Of a stretch of 37,902 bases of DNA, positions 26,612-35,254 are shown in pieces. Position 1 is the first letter of the stretch; each line of letters starts with the position of its first letter. The notes under the pieces were generated by a model. That model saw nothing but the letters and a program-made list of their open reading frames with translations, was not told where the DNA came from and did no database searches. This DNA is from a virus, in the IMG/VR virus record IMGVR_UViG_3300032285_003485, positions 1 through 37,902 of that record, one strand, 5' to 3'. The translations under genes were made by a program, and so were the position numbers.

Positions 26612-27400
26612 ATGGCAGGCGATAGATTATTACTACATACTCATACTGGTCTCGGCGATCATATAATTTGTAACGGAATGGTTCACGCATTTGCAGAAGT
26701 CTGTGATGTGGTATATGTTCCTTATAGAAAATTCTTTAGAGAATCTATGCAAACACTATATGAGGGATTTGGTAATATTGAATTATTAGAATTCCCCGAT
26801 ATTGATATTACGCGCAATAGGCATTTGCTAGAAGATTTTGCAAATAAAAATAATTGCAGTATGTTAAGTGCAGCAGATCCTGAAATACAATATACTAGAT
26901 TATTGCGTAAACTTCCTAATGGTCAACTTGATTATGCAAATCTTGCAATAAGTTCTGATAGACAAATGTATGAAATTGTAGAGGTTCCTTTTTCTGCAAG
27001 ATATACTAAATGTAGAATTCCGCAAACTACTAAGAATTCTAAAAAGCTATTTGATTCCTTATATAAAGGAAATGACTATATGTTAGTCCATAGATACAGT
27101 AGTAACAAGCCTGACGGGTATCCTATAAATCTGAATGTTTCTGGCAATATAAATAATCTTGATATTATTGAAATTAAAGAAGGTGCTACCAATAATATAT
27201 TTGATTATATGGATTTAATTTATAATGCTAAAGAAATTCATGTAGTTCCTAGTAGCGTAGGATGTTTGGTTGATAGTGTTGTTGATAGAACCCCTGCTAG
27301 ATTGTTCTTCCATAACATAAAAGCAAGCGTGGAGACCCAAGTTAATTGTAGATGGAACAATAATCGTTGGGGAGTTATAGGATATGAGGTAATGTATTGA
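26612..27400 (+). CDS. Putative GT-B (GT9-like) glycosyltransferase
   Basis: 262 aa. N-terminal LLLHTHTGLGDHIICNGM resembles the glycine loop that begins heptosyltransferase-like (GT9) and related small GT-B proteins. The C-terminal half has DYMLVHRYSSN, MDLIYNAKEIHVVPSSVGCLVDSV, which resembles the donor-site segment of GT9. It lies between the heptose epimerase and heptose kinase genes, consistent with heptose transfer, but motif support is thin. AAGGA lies a few bases before the ATG. Confidence 0.6.
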   Translation: MAGDRLLLHTHTGLGDHIICNGMVHAFAEVCDVVYVPYRKFFRESMQTLYEGFGNIELLEFPDIDITRNRHLLEDFANKNNCSMLSAADPEIQYTRLLRKLPNGQLDYANLAISSDRQMYEIVEVPFSARYTKCRIPQTTKNSKKLFDSLYKGNDYMLVHRYSSNKPDGYPINLNVSGNINNLDIIEIKEGATNNIFDYMDLIYNAKEIHVVPSSVGCLVDSVVDRTPARLFFHNIKASVETQVNCRWNNNRWGVIGYEVMY

Positions 27401-27401
27401 T

Positions 27402-28343
27402 ATGAAAAGACATTTGATTATAGGTGATTTGATCTTTGATAGGTTTATTTATGGTAATGCTACAAGAATCTCTGCAGAAGCACCGACGTTAGTACTGGAT
27501 ACAGAAGATGAAGTTGATATGCTCGGCGGAGCATACAATGTTGCTGCACATATATGTTCATTGGGACATAATGTAAATTTCATTTCAGCTGTTGGTAATG
27601 ATTATGATTCTGTGGTCTCCACTTTTAAAGACAACTTTCATCTTAACAGTAACTGTTTTATTACAAAAGAAGCAGGCAGAAAAACTACTGTAAAAACTAG
27701 ATTGATATCTAAGTATAAAAATGCACATTTACTTAGATACGACAACGAATCTACGCATCCATTATTAGAAAATACTGAGAATGAAATTATAGAATATGTT
27801 AAGAATAACATATCTTTGTTCGATGATATACTATTGATTGACTATAAAAAAGGTGTTGTCACAAAGAAAGTTGCAGAATCTATTATAGAAATTGCAAATA
27901 TGCACAACATCCCAGTATTGGTAGATACAAAAAGAGATGATCTAAGTATCTTTACTGCGGCAACAGTTATAAAACCAAATAAATACGAATTCGAAAAAAT
28001 TAGATTGCGATATGCATCTGATTTTTCAATGGAAGAGGCGTGTAGAATAATTTGTAATAAATTACGAATTCAGAAAATAGTTATTACTGCAGGCAATGAT
28101 GGCATATACGCTTATGATAGCGTGCAGGGTTTAATACACTCAAAGGCAGAGGAAGTAAAGGTAAAAGAGTTAAGTGGCGCAGGAGATTCTGTACTAGCTG
28201 TTTTAAGTTTTTGCTTTTTAGAAGGACATTCTTTTGAGGAAAGTATTGGATATGCAAATAAATTAGCTGCAAAATTTGTATCTTCAGGTATACAATATAG
28301 AGCAAAATTGGATGATCTAATAAAAGGAAATGAAACTATATGA
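27402..28343 (+). CDS. hldE: HldE-type heptose-7-phosphate kinase domain (PfkB family)
   Basis: 313 aa, covering only domain I of HldE/RfaE. RISAEAPTLVLD (22-33) and GGAYNVAAHI (42-51) are diagnostic of the heptose-phosphate kinase; the catalytic GAGD motif is LSGAGDSVLA with D262. TVIKPNKYEFEKI is the usual pre-nucleotide-binding strand. The C-terminal adenylyltransferase domain is absent, as are GmhA and GmhB, so the host must supply the other steps or those genes lie elsewhere. Coupled to the next gene by ATGA. Confidence 0.85.
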   Translation: MKRHLIIGDLIFDRFIYGNATRISAEAPTLVLDTEDEVDMLGGAYNVAAHICSLGHNVNFISAVGNDYDSVVSTFKDNFHLNSNCFITKEAGRKTTVKTRLISKYKNAHLLRYDNESTHPLLENTENEIIEYVKNNISLFDDILLIDYKKGVVTKKVAESIIEIANMHNIPVLVDTKRDDLSIFTAATVIKPNKYEFEKIRLRYASDFSMEEACRIICNKLRIQKIVITAGNDGIYAYDSVQGLIHSKAEEVKVKELSGAGDSVLAVLSFCFLEGHSFEESIGYANKLAAKFVSSGIQYRAKLDDLIKGNETI

Positions 28344-29371
28344 GCAATTTTTTAGCTGCGGTAATCCGCAAACATTTTGAACCTTTAAGTATTGAAGAAT
28401 TTGAACATCAAGATCCTACCGAAGGGCAAGTTCTTGTTGAAATGATTTCTTCTGGTCTTTGCGGCGCTCAAATAAATGAGATAGACGCAGTTAAAGGGTG
28501 GGACAAATATATGCCACATTTTATGGGGCACGAAGGATTTGGTCAAGTAAAACAAATTGGCGACAAGGTTACTAAAGTAAAACCTGGAGACTATGTTGTA
28601 CTACATTGGAGAAAAGGTATTGGCTGTGATTGTTTTGGTGGGAAATATTTTTCCAAATTAGGAATTGTTGGTTCCGGCCCAGTAACAACTTTTGCAGAAA
28701 AAACAATCGTTGCAGAAAACAGAGTAACTCCTGTAAACTACAAACCAGAATTGACGAATCTTTACCCATTAATGGGATGTGCATTTTCCACAGCATATGG
28801 CATTGTAAAGCACGATTTAAAAATAAAAGATGATGCAAATATTTTAATTACTGGAGCCGGTGGATTAGGATTAACTATTGCATTCTGGCTAAAAGTATTA
28901 TATAATGTAAATGTTACATTAGTTGATCGCTACGAAGTTAAACGTCCGTTTGTAGAACAATTTGGTGCAAAGTATTTTTCCTATGAAACAGCACCAGCAT
29001 TTTTTGCAGAATCTCCTTTAATGGATTATTGTATTGACACTTCAGGAAATACGGATGTAATTTCTAAGGCATTTTCTCTTCTTGGCAAACAAGGCTCATT
29101 AGTATTAGTCGGGCAACCAAAGACAGGAGAAAAATTAACATTGGATAATGCGTTAAAAATATTTGATGGTATAAAAATATTTAGTTCAGATGGTGGTAAT
29201 TTTGTTCCTGAGAATGATTTGGCCGATATTATTATGCACATCGACAATAATATTGAACTTGCAAATAAACTAGTAACCGATGTAATTGGTTTAGAAGATA
29301 TAAATAATGGTTTTGCCAAAATGAGAAACGGCGAGGCTGGAAGAATTGTTATTAATTTTAAGGAGCACTAA
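28340..29371 (+). CDS. Medium-chain zinc alcohol dehydrogenase-like protein
   Basis: 343 aa MDR family. Catalytic zinc ligands C41 (SGLCGAQINE) and H64-E65 (GHEGFGQV); cofactor motif ITGAGGLGLTIAF near 165-177 with D at the following strand end (VTLVDRY), suggesting NAD. The structural-zinc lobe with four cysteines is missing. Probably oxidises or reduces a sugar alcohol or aldehyde, or a product of the E1-like TPP enzyme encoded immediately downstream (1-nt gap). Confidence 0.8.
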   Translation: MSNFLAAVIRKHFEPLSIEEFEHQDPTEGQVLVEMISSGLCGAQINEIDAVKGWDKYMPHFMGHEGFGQVKQIGDKVTKVKPGDYVVLHWRKGIGCDCFGGKYFSKLGIVGSGPVTTFAEKTIVAENRVTPVNYKPELTNLYPLMGCAFSTAYGIVKHDLKIKDDANILITGAGGLGLTIAFWLKVLYNVNVTLVDRYEVKRPFVEQFGAKYFSYETAPAFFAESPLMDYCIDTSGNTDVISKAFSLLGKQGSLVLVGQPKTGEKLTLDNALKIFDGIKIFSSDGGNFVPENDLADIIMHIDNNIELANKLVTDVIGLEDINNGFAKMRNGEAGRIVINFKEH

Positions 29372-30574
29372 ATGAAAAGAGATTGGACACCAGAAGAGCT
29401 AATTGCCTTTGAGGACAGGATTGGCGAGCTATATTTAGATAATAAATTACCATTTTTATTCCATCTATCTGGTGGTAATGAAACACAACTAATTGATATC
29501 TTTAAAGATATTAAAGAAGGCGACTATGTTATTTCTAATCACAGAAGCCATTATCATGCATTGCTACATGGCATTCCACCAGAAGTAGTTGAAGATCGTA
29601 TTCTAAATGGTCGTAGTATGTTTATTTACGACAAGGCTAGAAACTTCTTCTGTTCTGCAATTATTGGCGGAACTCCTGCAATTGCAGCAGGTCTTGCATG
29701 GGCATTGAAACGTAAAGGATCTACACAAAAGGTATGGTGCTTTATTGGAGATGGAACAGAAGATAACGGCCACACTTATGAAGCAATTCGCTATGTAGAT
29801 GGATGGGACTTGCCTTGCAAGTTTGTTATTGAGAACAACAACCGTTCAGTAGAAGCAACCAACGAACAGCGTTGGGGCAAAGCTGCGGATTATGTTTGGA
29901 ATTCCCCTTCTGTTATTAAATACAAATATGAAATTACATATCCTCATGCTAGAAAACCCGGCATGATTGATTTGTCAAAAGCTGTTAAGAAAACAGATGA
30001 TGAATATTTCCCGCCTTTAAAGGAAATCGAATATCCAGAATTTACAGTTGACGAATTAAAATATAAAGATGCTGCATTTAAGGCAATGACCGAATTGGGC
30101 AACGAAGGCGCAATCTTTATTGGATATAATGTTAACAATGCTCCAGGCGGTAACGCAATGGGAACATTGAAAGGCGTATCCGATGAACAAAAATTAGAAA
30201 CTCCTGTTGCAGAAAATCTAATGGCTGGATTGGCAATTGGTATGGGATTTGAAGGATTTATTCCAGTTCTATATTTTGAACGTCATGACTTTATGTTAGT
30301 TGCAATGGATGCGATTGTTAATCATATTGACAAGATTGAAAGAATTTCTCACGGAGAGTATACTGTTCCTGTAATTATCAGAGCAGTTACTGCAGATGGC
30401 GGTCCTTTCTATTCAGGAATTACTCACTCGCAAGACTTTACCAATATGCTTAGAACCGCAGTAAGTTTCCCAGTATATGATCCTGTAACTGGTGCAGATT
30501 TAGAACTTGCATTTAAGAAAGCTAGATATAGTGGACGTCCGGCAATTATTGTTGAAAGAAAATCTAGATATTAA
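29372..30574 (+). CDS. Compact fused E1 alpha/beta-like TPP enzyme
   Basis: 400 aa related to 2-oxoacid dehydrogenase E1. Residues 1-200 match E1 alpha: NHRSHYHALLHG (56-67), the TPP motif GDGTEDNGHTYEAIR from 126 with the asparagines in IENNNRS. Residues from about 280 match E1 beta's Pyr domain: TPVAENLMAGLAIGMG and IPVLYFERHDFMLVAMDAI. The transketolase C-terminal domain of E1 beta is missing. The whole is about half the size of alpha plus beta. No E2 or E3 gene is present, so a carboligase or aldehyde-transfer role is more likely than a dehydrogenase complex. Confidence 0.75.
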   Translation: MKRDWTPEELIAFEDRIGELYLDNKLPFLFHLSGGNETQLIDIFKDIKEGDYVISNHRSHYHALLHGIPPEVVEDRILNGRSMFIYDKARNFFCSAIIGGTPAIAAGLAWALKRKGSTQKVWCFIGDGTEDNGHTYEAIRYVDGWDLPCKFVIENNNRSVEATNEQRWGKAADYVWNSPSVIKYKYEITYPHARKPGMIDLSKAVKKTDDEYFPPLKEIEYPEFTVDELKYKDAAFKAMTELGNEGAIFIGYNVNNAPGGNAMGTLKGVSDEQKLETPVAENLMAGLAIGMGFEGFIPVLYFERHDFMLVAMDAIVNHIDKIERISHGEYTVPVIIRAVTADGGPFYSGITHSQDFTNMLRTAVSFPVYDPVTGADLELAFKKARYSGRPAIIVERKSRY

Positions 30575-30575
30575 A

Positions 30576-31274
30576 ATGAGAAAGATTATATCTATATCTG
30601 TGTGGGGCGATTCGCCCCGCTACATTGTTGGTGCTCATCGACAATATGAATTGGCAAAAGAATTTTACCCTGATTGGGAATTTAGAATTTATACTGACGA
30701 CAAACGAAAGTTTGAAAATCTAACTGATGCTAATATTATAGAAGTAACGGATGACAGTTATGGTATGTTCTGGAGATTTAAAGCTTTATTTGAATCAGAT
30801 GATAATGTTGTAATTGTCCGAGATTCCGATAGCAGAATAACTATCAGAGAACAACGAGCAGTTAATGAATGGTTAAACTCTGATAAAAAATTCCATACAT
30901 TTCAAGATCATGAAGCTCATTACGAATTCCCTATCATAGGATGTGCTTTTGGATATAAAGGTAGATTTAATAATCCAATGTATAATCTAATGTATTATTA
31001 TATGAAAAATTTTGCATATTATCTAGGCGATCAAATATTCTTAAAAGAAGTTATATGGCCTATGGTTAGAGATAGTGCAATGATACATTCTATGAATGCA
31101 GGTTGGTTTGGAGAAACAAGAAAACAATTAGTTAATCCTTACGACTTTTGTGGCAATGGATATAATGAAGATGATATGCCATTATATCCACCAACACTTA
31201 AAGAATGTAATGGATATAATCCAGAAAATACTCCTAAAGAATTTAAATTTAGTAATGGTATTCTTATAAATTAA
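30576..31274 (+). CDS. GT-A glycosyltransferase with DXD motif
   Basis: 232 aa from ATG 30576, placed right after the preceding stop; an earlier in-frame TTG inside that gene is unlikely. ISISVWGDSPRYIVGAHRQ starts the fold, YPDWEFRIYTDD follows, and NVVIVRDSDSRI holds the DXD metal-binding motif near residue 85. HYEFPIIGCAFGYKG and GDQIFLKEVIWP resemble acceptor-side segments of small phage and bacterial transferases. Substrate unknown. Confidence 0.7.
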   Translation: MRKIISISVWGDSPRYIVGAHRQYELAKEFYPDWEFRIYTDDKRKFENLTDANIIEVTDDSYGMFWRFKALFESDDNVVIVRDSDSRITIREQRAVNEWLNSDKKFHTFQDHEAHYEFPIIGCAFGYKGRFNNPMYNLMYYYMKNFAYYLGDQIFLKEVIWPMVRDSAMIHSMNAGWFGETRKQLVNPYDFCGNGYNEDDMPLYPPTLKECNGYNPENTPKEFKFSNGILIN

Positions 31275-31285
31275 AGGCAAATTAT

Positions 31286-31933
31286 ATGGCACAATATTAT
31301 GGCTCTTCTGAAGAAGATAAATTCATTGAGGAATATTTTCCAAAAGGATACGTTGGTAAATGTATCGAGGTTGGCGGCAGTGATGGCATTACTCATTCAA
31401 ACACATACTATTTTGAGAAATCATTGGGATGGGATTGTTTAGTAATAGAGCCCCAACCAGGTCCTAGATTTTTTGATTCGTGTGAAGAAAAAAGAAAACA
31501 AGCATTAAATTGTGCAGTGTCTACTGAGAATACAAATGATGCAGAATTTACAATAGTATATTGTAACTATCAAAACCAAGGGCACCAACCTTGGGGCGGT
31601 ATGAGTGGGTTGCAGGTAGATCAAAAATTAGTTGAGGCACATAAAGAAATGGGACTTGATCCTCAGGAACTTAAAATTAATGTGCCTTCAAGACGTTTAG
31701 ATTGGATTATTGAAAATTATTTTGAGCATCCTGTTATTGACTTTATTACTATTGATACCGAAGGAACAGAACTAGATGTTTTGAAATCTTTTGATACTAC
31801 AAAATATAAAACCAAACTATTAGTTATCGAAAACAATTGGAAGAATGCTGAAATTGAAGAATATTTATCTCAATTTGGTTGGACTAAAGATAAAGTTATT
31901 GAGCAGAATGAATTCTATGTGAGAGACGTATGA
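31286..31933 (+). CDS. FkbM-family SAM methyltransferase
   Basis: 215 aa. SAM-binding CIEVGGSDGI (27-36), VIEPQPGPRFFDS, a central ALNCAVST strand and the FkbM signature IDFITIDTEGTELDVLKS near 150-168, ending LLVIENN. FkbM-type enzymes O-methylate sugars, fitting this locus. Coupled to the following GT2 gene by ATGA. Confidence 0.88.
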   Translation: MAQYYGSSEEDKFIEEYFPKGYVGKCIEVGGSDGITHSNTYYFEKSLGWDCLVIEPQPGPRFFDSCEEKRKQALNCAVSTENTNDAEFTIVYCNYQNQGHQPWGGMSGLQVDQKLVEAHKEMGLDPQELKINVPSRRLDWIIENYFEHPVIDFITIDTEGTELDVLKSFDTTKYKTKLLVIENNWKNAEIEEYLSQFGWTKDKVIEQNEFYVRDV

Positions 31934-32655
31934 CAGACGTTACTATTGTTACGGCAACAACTGGTTCTAAATATTTAAGAAAGAATATAGAATCAGTTGC
32001 AAAACAAACCTATAAAAACATACAACATCTAGTTGTTGTAGATGGTGAACACAGATCATTTGATGCCACAAAACAAATATTAAATTTTAACCATCCAAAT
32101 CTTGATTATATGGTATTGCCATATGCAACGGGACTTGAACAATATAATGGCCATAGAATTTATGGCGCAAGTACATATCTTGCTAAAGGCGACTATATCT
32201 GCTACTTGGATGAGGATAATTGGTTAGAACCAGATCATATTGAAAATCTAATGAATGTAATTGGAGATAAACAATGGGCATACTCATTAAGAAAGATTGT
32301 GGATTCGGATGGCAAATTTATTTGCAACGATGACTGTGAAAGTCTAGGAGACTATAAATCAGTTATAAACGATTACTTTGTCGATGTTAATTGTTTCTTT
32401 TTTGCTAAACCATTGGCATTACAATTGTCACCTATTTGGTATAGACGCGCAAGACATCCTGACGATCAACCTGAAGTTGATCGAGCATTGACATATACAC
32501 TAAAAGACAATACAATTGAGGCTGCAGCAACCGGCAAGTATACTGTTAACTATAGAGCAGGAAACAGATCAGATTCGGTGCAAGCGGAGTTCTTTCTGAG
32601 AGGAAATGAACATATGAATAAATTATATAATGGAAATTTACCATGGCGGAAATAA
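31930..32655 (+). CDS. GT2-family glycosyltransferase
   Basis: 241 aa. Classical GT2 start VTIVTATTGSKYLRKNIESV and SVAKQTYKNIQHLVVVDG, then DYICYLDEDNWLEPDHI with the metal-binding DED near residues 92-94. A later RHPDDQPEVDRAL segment may be on the acceptor side. Last gene of the glycan cluster; its 3' end overlaps the DUF3310 gene by 13 nt. Confidence 0.85.
   Translation: MTDVTIVTATTGSKYLRKNIESVAKQTYKNIQHLVVVDGEHRSFDATKQILNFNHPNLDYMVLPYATGLEQYNGHRIYGASTYLAKGDYICYLDEDNWLEPDHIENLMNVIGDKQWAYSLRKIVDSDGKFICNDDCESLGDYKSVINDYFVDVNCFFFAKPLALQLSPIWYRRARHPDDQPEVDRALTYTLKDNTIEAAATGKYTVNYRAGNRSDSVQAEFFLRGNEHMNKLYNGNLPWRK
32488..32516 (+). promoter_or_regulatory. Possible sigma70 promoter upstream of the gp45 block
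   Basis: TTGACA 32488-32493, 17 nt spacer, TACAAT 32511-32516, inside the GT2 gene. It would give the replication genes early expression independent of the late glycan operon. One -10 mismatch and coding location lower confidence. Confidence 0.4.
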
Positions 32656-32951
32656 ATTATAAGTACAACGAAGGCGAGCTTATTCAGGAATTTAAAGACT
32701 ATATTGATAAAACATATGGTCAACACTATTCAATGAATAAATTTCAAGCAACGGAATTTATTATTGATAATGGACATGGCGTTGGATTCACTGCAGGGAA
32801 CGTCATGAAATATGTCCAAAGGTACGGAAAAAAAGCAGGAAGGAATAGACAAGACCTTCTAAAGGTGTTACACTATGCATTGATGCTTTTATATGTACAT
32901 GATATCGAAGTCAACGATACAGATAAAACTATTGACCACCACCCTGTTTGA
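32643..32951 (+). CDS. DUF3310 protein
   Basis: 102 aa. The block GVGFTAGNVMKYVQRYGKK followed by NRQDLLKVLHYALMLLY matches DUF3310, a small helical domain common in phages (T7 gp1.7 region and others), sometimes annotated as nucleotide kinase. Placed immediately upstream of the sliding clamp. Its role is probably in nucleotide metabolism, but no catalytic motif is visible. Confidence 0.8.
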   Translation: MAEINYKYNEGELIQEFKDYIDKTYGQHYSMNKFQATEFIIDNGHGVGFTAGNVMKYVQRYGKKAGRNRQDLLKVLHYALMLLYVHDIEVNDTDKTIDHHPV

Positions 32952-32970
32952 AAATTGAAAAGGAAATATT

Positions 32971-33627
32971 ATGCAAATTAGTAATGAAACAATCCAACTA
33001 TTAAAGAATTTCGCTGCGATCAACAGTAACATTTTGATTCGTAAAGGAAAGACTTTGTCCACAATCAGTACAGCAAAAAACATTTTTGCTAAAGCAACTG
33101 TGGCTGAAGACTTTCCTGTTGAAGTTCCTGTCTATGATCTAAACTCTTTGTTGGCTTTGCTAACATTGATGGAAAATCAAGATGTTGAATTCGGTGAAAA
33201 GTCTTTGACCATTTCTAAGAACAATGGCAAGTTTGAATACTTCTATTCTAACGCAAGCGTTATTGTTTCGGCTCCAGATAAATCTATTGAAATTGATTCT
33301 CACTTCAAGTTCAGCTTGACCGCAGAAGATATTAATATGATTATTAAAGCAGCAAACATTACAGCTGCTCCAACAATCTCAGTAACATCTAAGGATGGCA
33401 ATGTTGTCCTTACTGTAGGGGATAAGAAAAATGATACAGCAAATACGTATAAACGTACAATTGGTTCAAGCAAAGATGCATTTGAATGCCATATGTCTGT
33501 AGATAATTTTAAAGTAATTCCTGATGCTTATGAAATTACAATCTCTAAAAAGAAATTGTTTCACTTTAAACACGCTACAAAATCTGTAGAATATTTTATT
33601 GCAATGGAACCGGATTCTGTAGTATGA
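32971..33627 (+). CDS. 45: DNA polymerase sliding clamp gp45
   Basis: 218 aa (T4 gp45 about 228), a trimeric processivity clamp that also activates late transcription with gp55. N-terminal ISNETIQLLKNFAAINSNIL and the PVYDLNSLLALLTLM strand-helix match T4-like gp45, and FKFSLTAEDINMIIKAAN begins the second clamp domain. AAGGA precedes the ATG. Overlaps the next small gene by 4 nt. Gene order 45-44-62-regA is as in T4. Confidence 0.93.
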   Translation: MQISNETIQLLKNFAAINSNILIRKGKTLSTISTAKNIFAKATVAEDFPVEVPVYDLNSLLALLTLMENQDVEFGEKSLTISKNNGKFEYFYSNASVIVSAPDKSIEIDSHFKFSLTAEDINMIIKAANITAAPTISVTSKDGNVVLTVGDKKNDTANTYKRTIGSSKDAFECHMSVDNFKVIPDAYEITISKKKLFHFKHATKSVEYFIAMEPDSVV

Positions 33628-33818
33628 AAATCTTCCATACATCAAATGAAGAATATATCGCAGTTCTAGAAACAGAAGCAGAAACTTTGCGTAGATATTA
33701 TTTTGACCGTTTGAAAGAAGGGACGGGTCATTATAATACAGCAATTTCTGTTTTGGAAGAAAGAATTGCAGCATTGAAAAAAGAATTAGAAGATACAATT
33801 ATTGTTTCTAATAATTAA
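33624..33818 (+). CDS. Small coiled-coil protein between gp45 and gp44
   Basis: 64 aa, mostly predicted helix with heptad-like spacing (VLETEAETLRRYYFDRLKE, then VLEERIAALKKELE). ATGA-coupled to gp45, so it is very likely translated. No family recognised. It could bind the clamp or clamp loader, inferred only from position. Confidence 0.7.
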   Translation: MKIFHTSNEEYIAVLETEAETLRRYYFDRLKEGTGHYNTAISVLEERIAALKKELEDTIIVSNN

Positions 33819-33854
33819 TTTGTGCCTTACAAAATTTAATATTATGGGATTATT

Positions 33855-34796
33855 ATGGATATTCGTGAACAAGAGTTTTTGTGGGTTGAAAAGTATCGGC
33901 CACGCACATTAGAAGATTGTATTCTTCCTGCAGATCAAAAGAAGGTCTTTCAGGAAATGCTCTCCAAAGGAGAGATTCAAAATATGCTATTGTGCGGCGG
34001 TGCTGGTATGGGCAAAACTACTATTGCCCGAGCATTATGCGAAGAGTTACAAACTGATTATATCATCATTAACGGTTCGGAAGAATCTGGTATTGATGTT
34101 CTAAGAACAAAGATTAAACAGTTTGCATCTACTGTATCATTTAGCGGTAAAGCAAAAGTAGTTATTCTAGATGAAGCGGATTATTTGAATCCAAATTCTA
34201 CACAACCGGCACTTCGTGCTTTTATGGAAGAATTCTCATCGAATTGCAGGTTCATCTTTACTTGTAATTTTAAGAATCGTATTATTCCTCCGCTTCATTC
34301 TAGAACAACTGTTATAGAATTTAAATTACCTAAGAGCGAAAAGCCTAAGATTGCTGGCGCGTTCTTTAAACGAGTATGCGAAATTCTTAAGCATGAGAAT
34401 GTTGACTTCGATCAAAAGGTTGCAGCAAAAGTAATTGAAAAGCATTTCCCTGATTATCGTCGTATTCTAAATGAAATGCAGCGTTATAGTTCTTCAGGTA
34501 AAATTGACGAAGGCATTCTTGTTAATATGGGCGAAGCCAATATGCAGGAATTGGTTTCTTCTCTTAAAGATAAAGACTGGAAGAAAATGCGTACATGGGT
34601 TGTTAATAACATTGACAATGATCCGCAAACTCTATTTAGAAAATTCTATGATACATTCTGTGATAGCGTAGTACAGGTTCCGCAATTAATTTTATTGCTT
34701 GCCGATTATCAATATAAGTCTGCATTTTGTGCAGATCAAGAAATCAATTTGGTTGCATGCTTAACTGAAATTATGGCTTCTGTTGAATTTAAATAA
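33855..34796 (+). CDS. 44: Clamp-loader ATPase gp44
   Basis: 313 aa AAA+ subunit (T4 gp44 319 aa). N-terminal LWVEKYRPRTLEDCILP, Walker A GGAGMGKTT (48-56), Walker B VVILDEADYLN, sensor 1 FIFTCNFKNRI, and an arginine-finger region LHSRTTVIEF where many clamp loaders have SRC. Forms the 4:1 complex with gp62 that opens gp45. Separated from gp62 by 11 nt containing AGGA. Confidence 0.95.
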   Translation: MDIREQEFLWVEKYRPRTLEDCILPADQKKVFQEMLSKGEIQNMLLCGGAGMGKTTIARALCEELQTDYIIINGSEESGIDVLRTKIKQFASTVSFSGKAKVVILDEADYLNPNSTQPALRAFMEEFSSNCRFIFTCNFKNRIIPPLHSRTTVIEFKLPKSEKPKIAGAFFKRVCEILKHENVDFDQKVAAKVIEKHFPDYRRILNEMQRYSSSGKIDEGILVNMGEANMQELVSSLKDKDWKKMRTWVVNNIDNDPQTLFRKFYDTFCDSVVQVPQLILLLADYQYKSAFCADQEINLVACLTEIMASVEFK

Positions 34797-34807
34797 CAGG
34801 AAATGCT

Positions 34808-35254
34808 ATGAGTTTAGATTTTTTAGGTAAACCGAAAGAAGAGATTACAGTAACGCCATATAAAGCGCCAGCAATTTCTCCTTTTGACTTCATTAATGCT
34901 ATTCATTATTCTAAGGATAATTTAATAGTTGACGATTGGTCTGAGAAACAATATAACCCGTTTATAATTAATAAAGGACTTTCATACGGTCACGACACAG
35001 TAATTCCTGCAAATGAGATGAATTCTCGTCCACATCTCGATAAAAAGCTACAAAATTCGTTTTTAATAAATATAATTAGGCCTAAAAAAAGATTCAATAA
35101 ATGGATTAAGGCTGAGAAAATTGAAGCGATCGAGGTGATTAAGGAATACTATGGATATAGCACAGATAAAGCACGCCAAGTACTCCCACTTTTCGATAAA
35201 AATAAATTAGATTATTTAAGAATAAAACTAATAAAAGGTGGTAGGAATGGCTGA
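34808..35254 (+). CDS. 62: Clamp-loader small subunit gp62
   Basis: 148 aa, shorter than T4 gp62 (about 187). Recognised by SPFDFINAIHYSKDNL, the block YNPFIINKGLSYGHDTV with ANEMNSRPHL, then KKRFNKWIKAEK, which follow the gp62 pattern, and by its position between gp44 and regA. The C-terminus (residues 105-140) contains a helix-turn-helix-like stretch. Ends inside the first codons of regA. Confidence 0.88.
   Translation: MSLDFLGKPKEEITVTPYKAPAISPFDFINAIHYSKDNLIVDDWSEKQYNPFIINKGLSYGHDTVIPANEMNSRPHLDKKLQNSFLINIIRPKKRFNKWIKAEKIEAIEVIKEYYGYSTDKARQVLPLFDKNKLDYLRIKLIKGGRNG

Noticed and set aside
27148-27155. TATAAATA matches inside genes (27148, 24725, 29299)
   Set aside because: They sit in ordinary AT-rich codons and several chance octamers are expected in DNA this AT-rich; only intergenic copies at sensible distances were kept. 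The 29299 copy, 66 nt before a start, is the least certain rejection.
30507-30575. Extended TTG start of the DXD glycosyltransferase
   Set aside because: The extension overlaps the E1-like gene out of frame; ATG 30576 begins exactly at the first strand of the fold.
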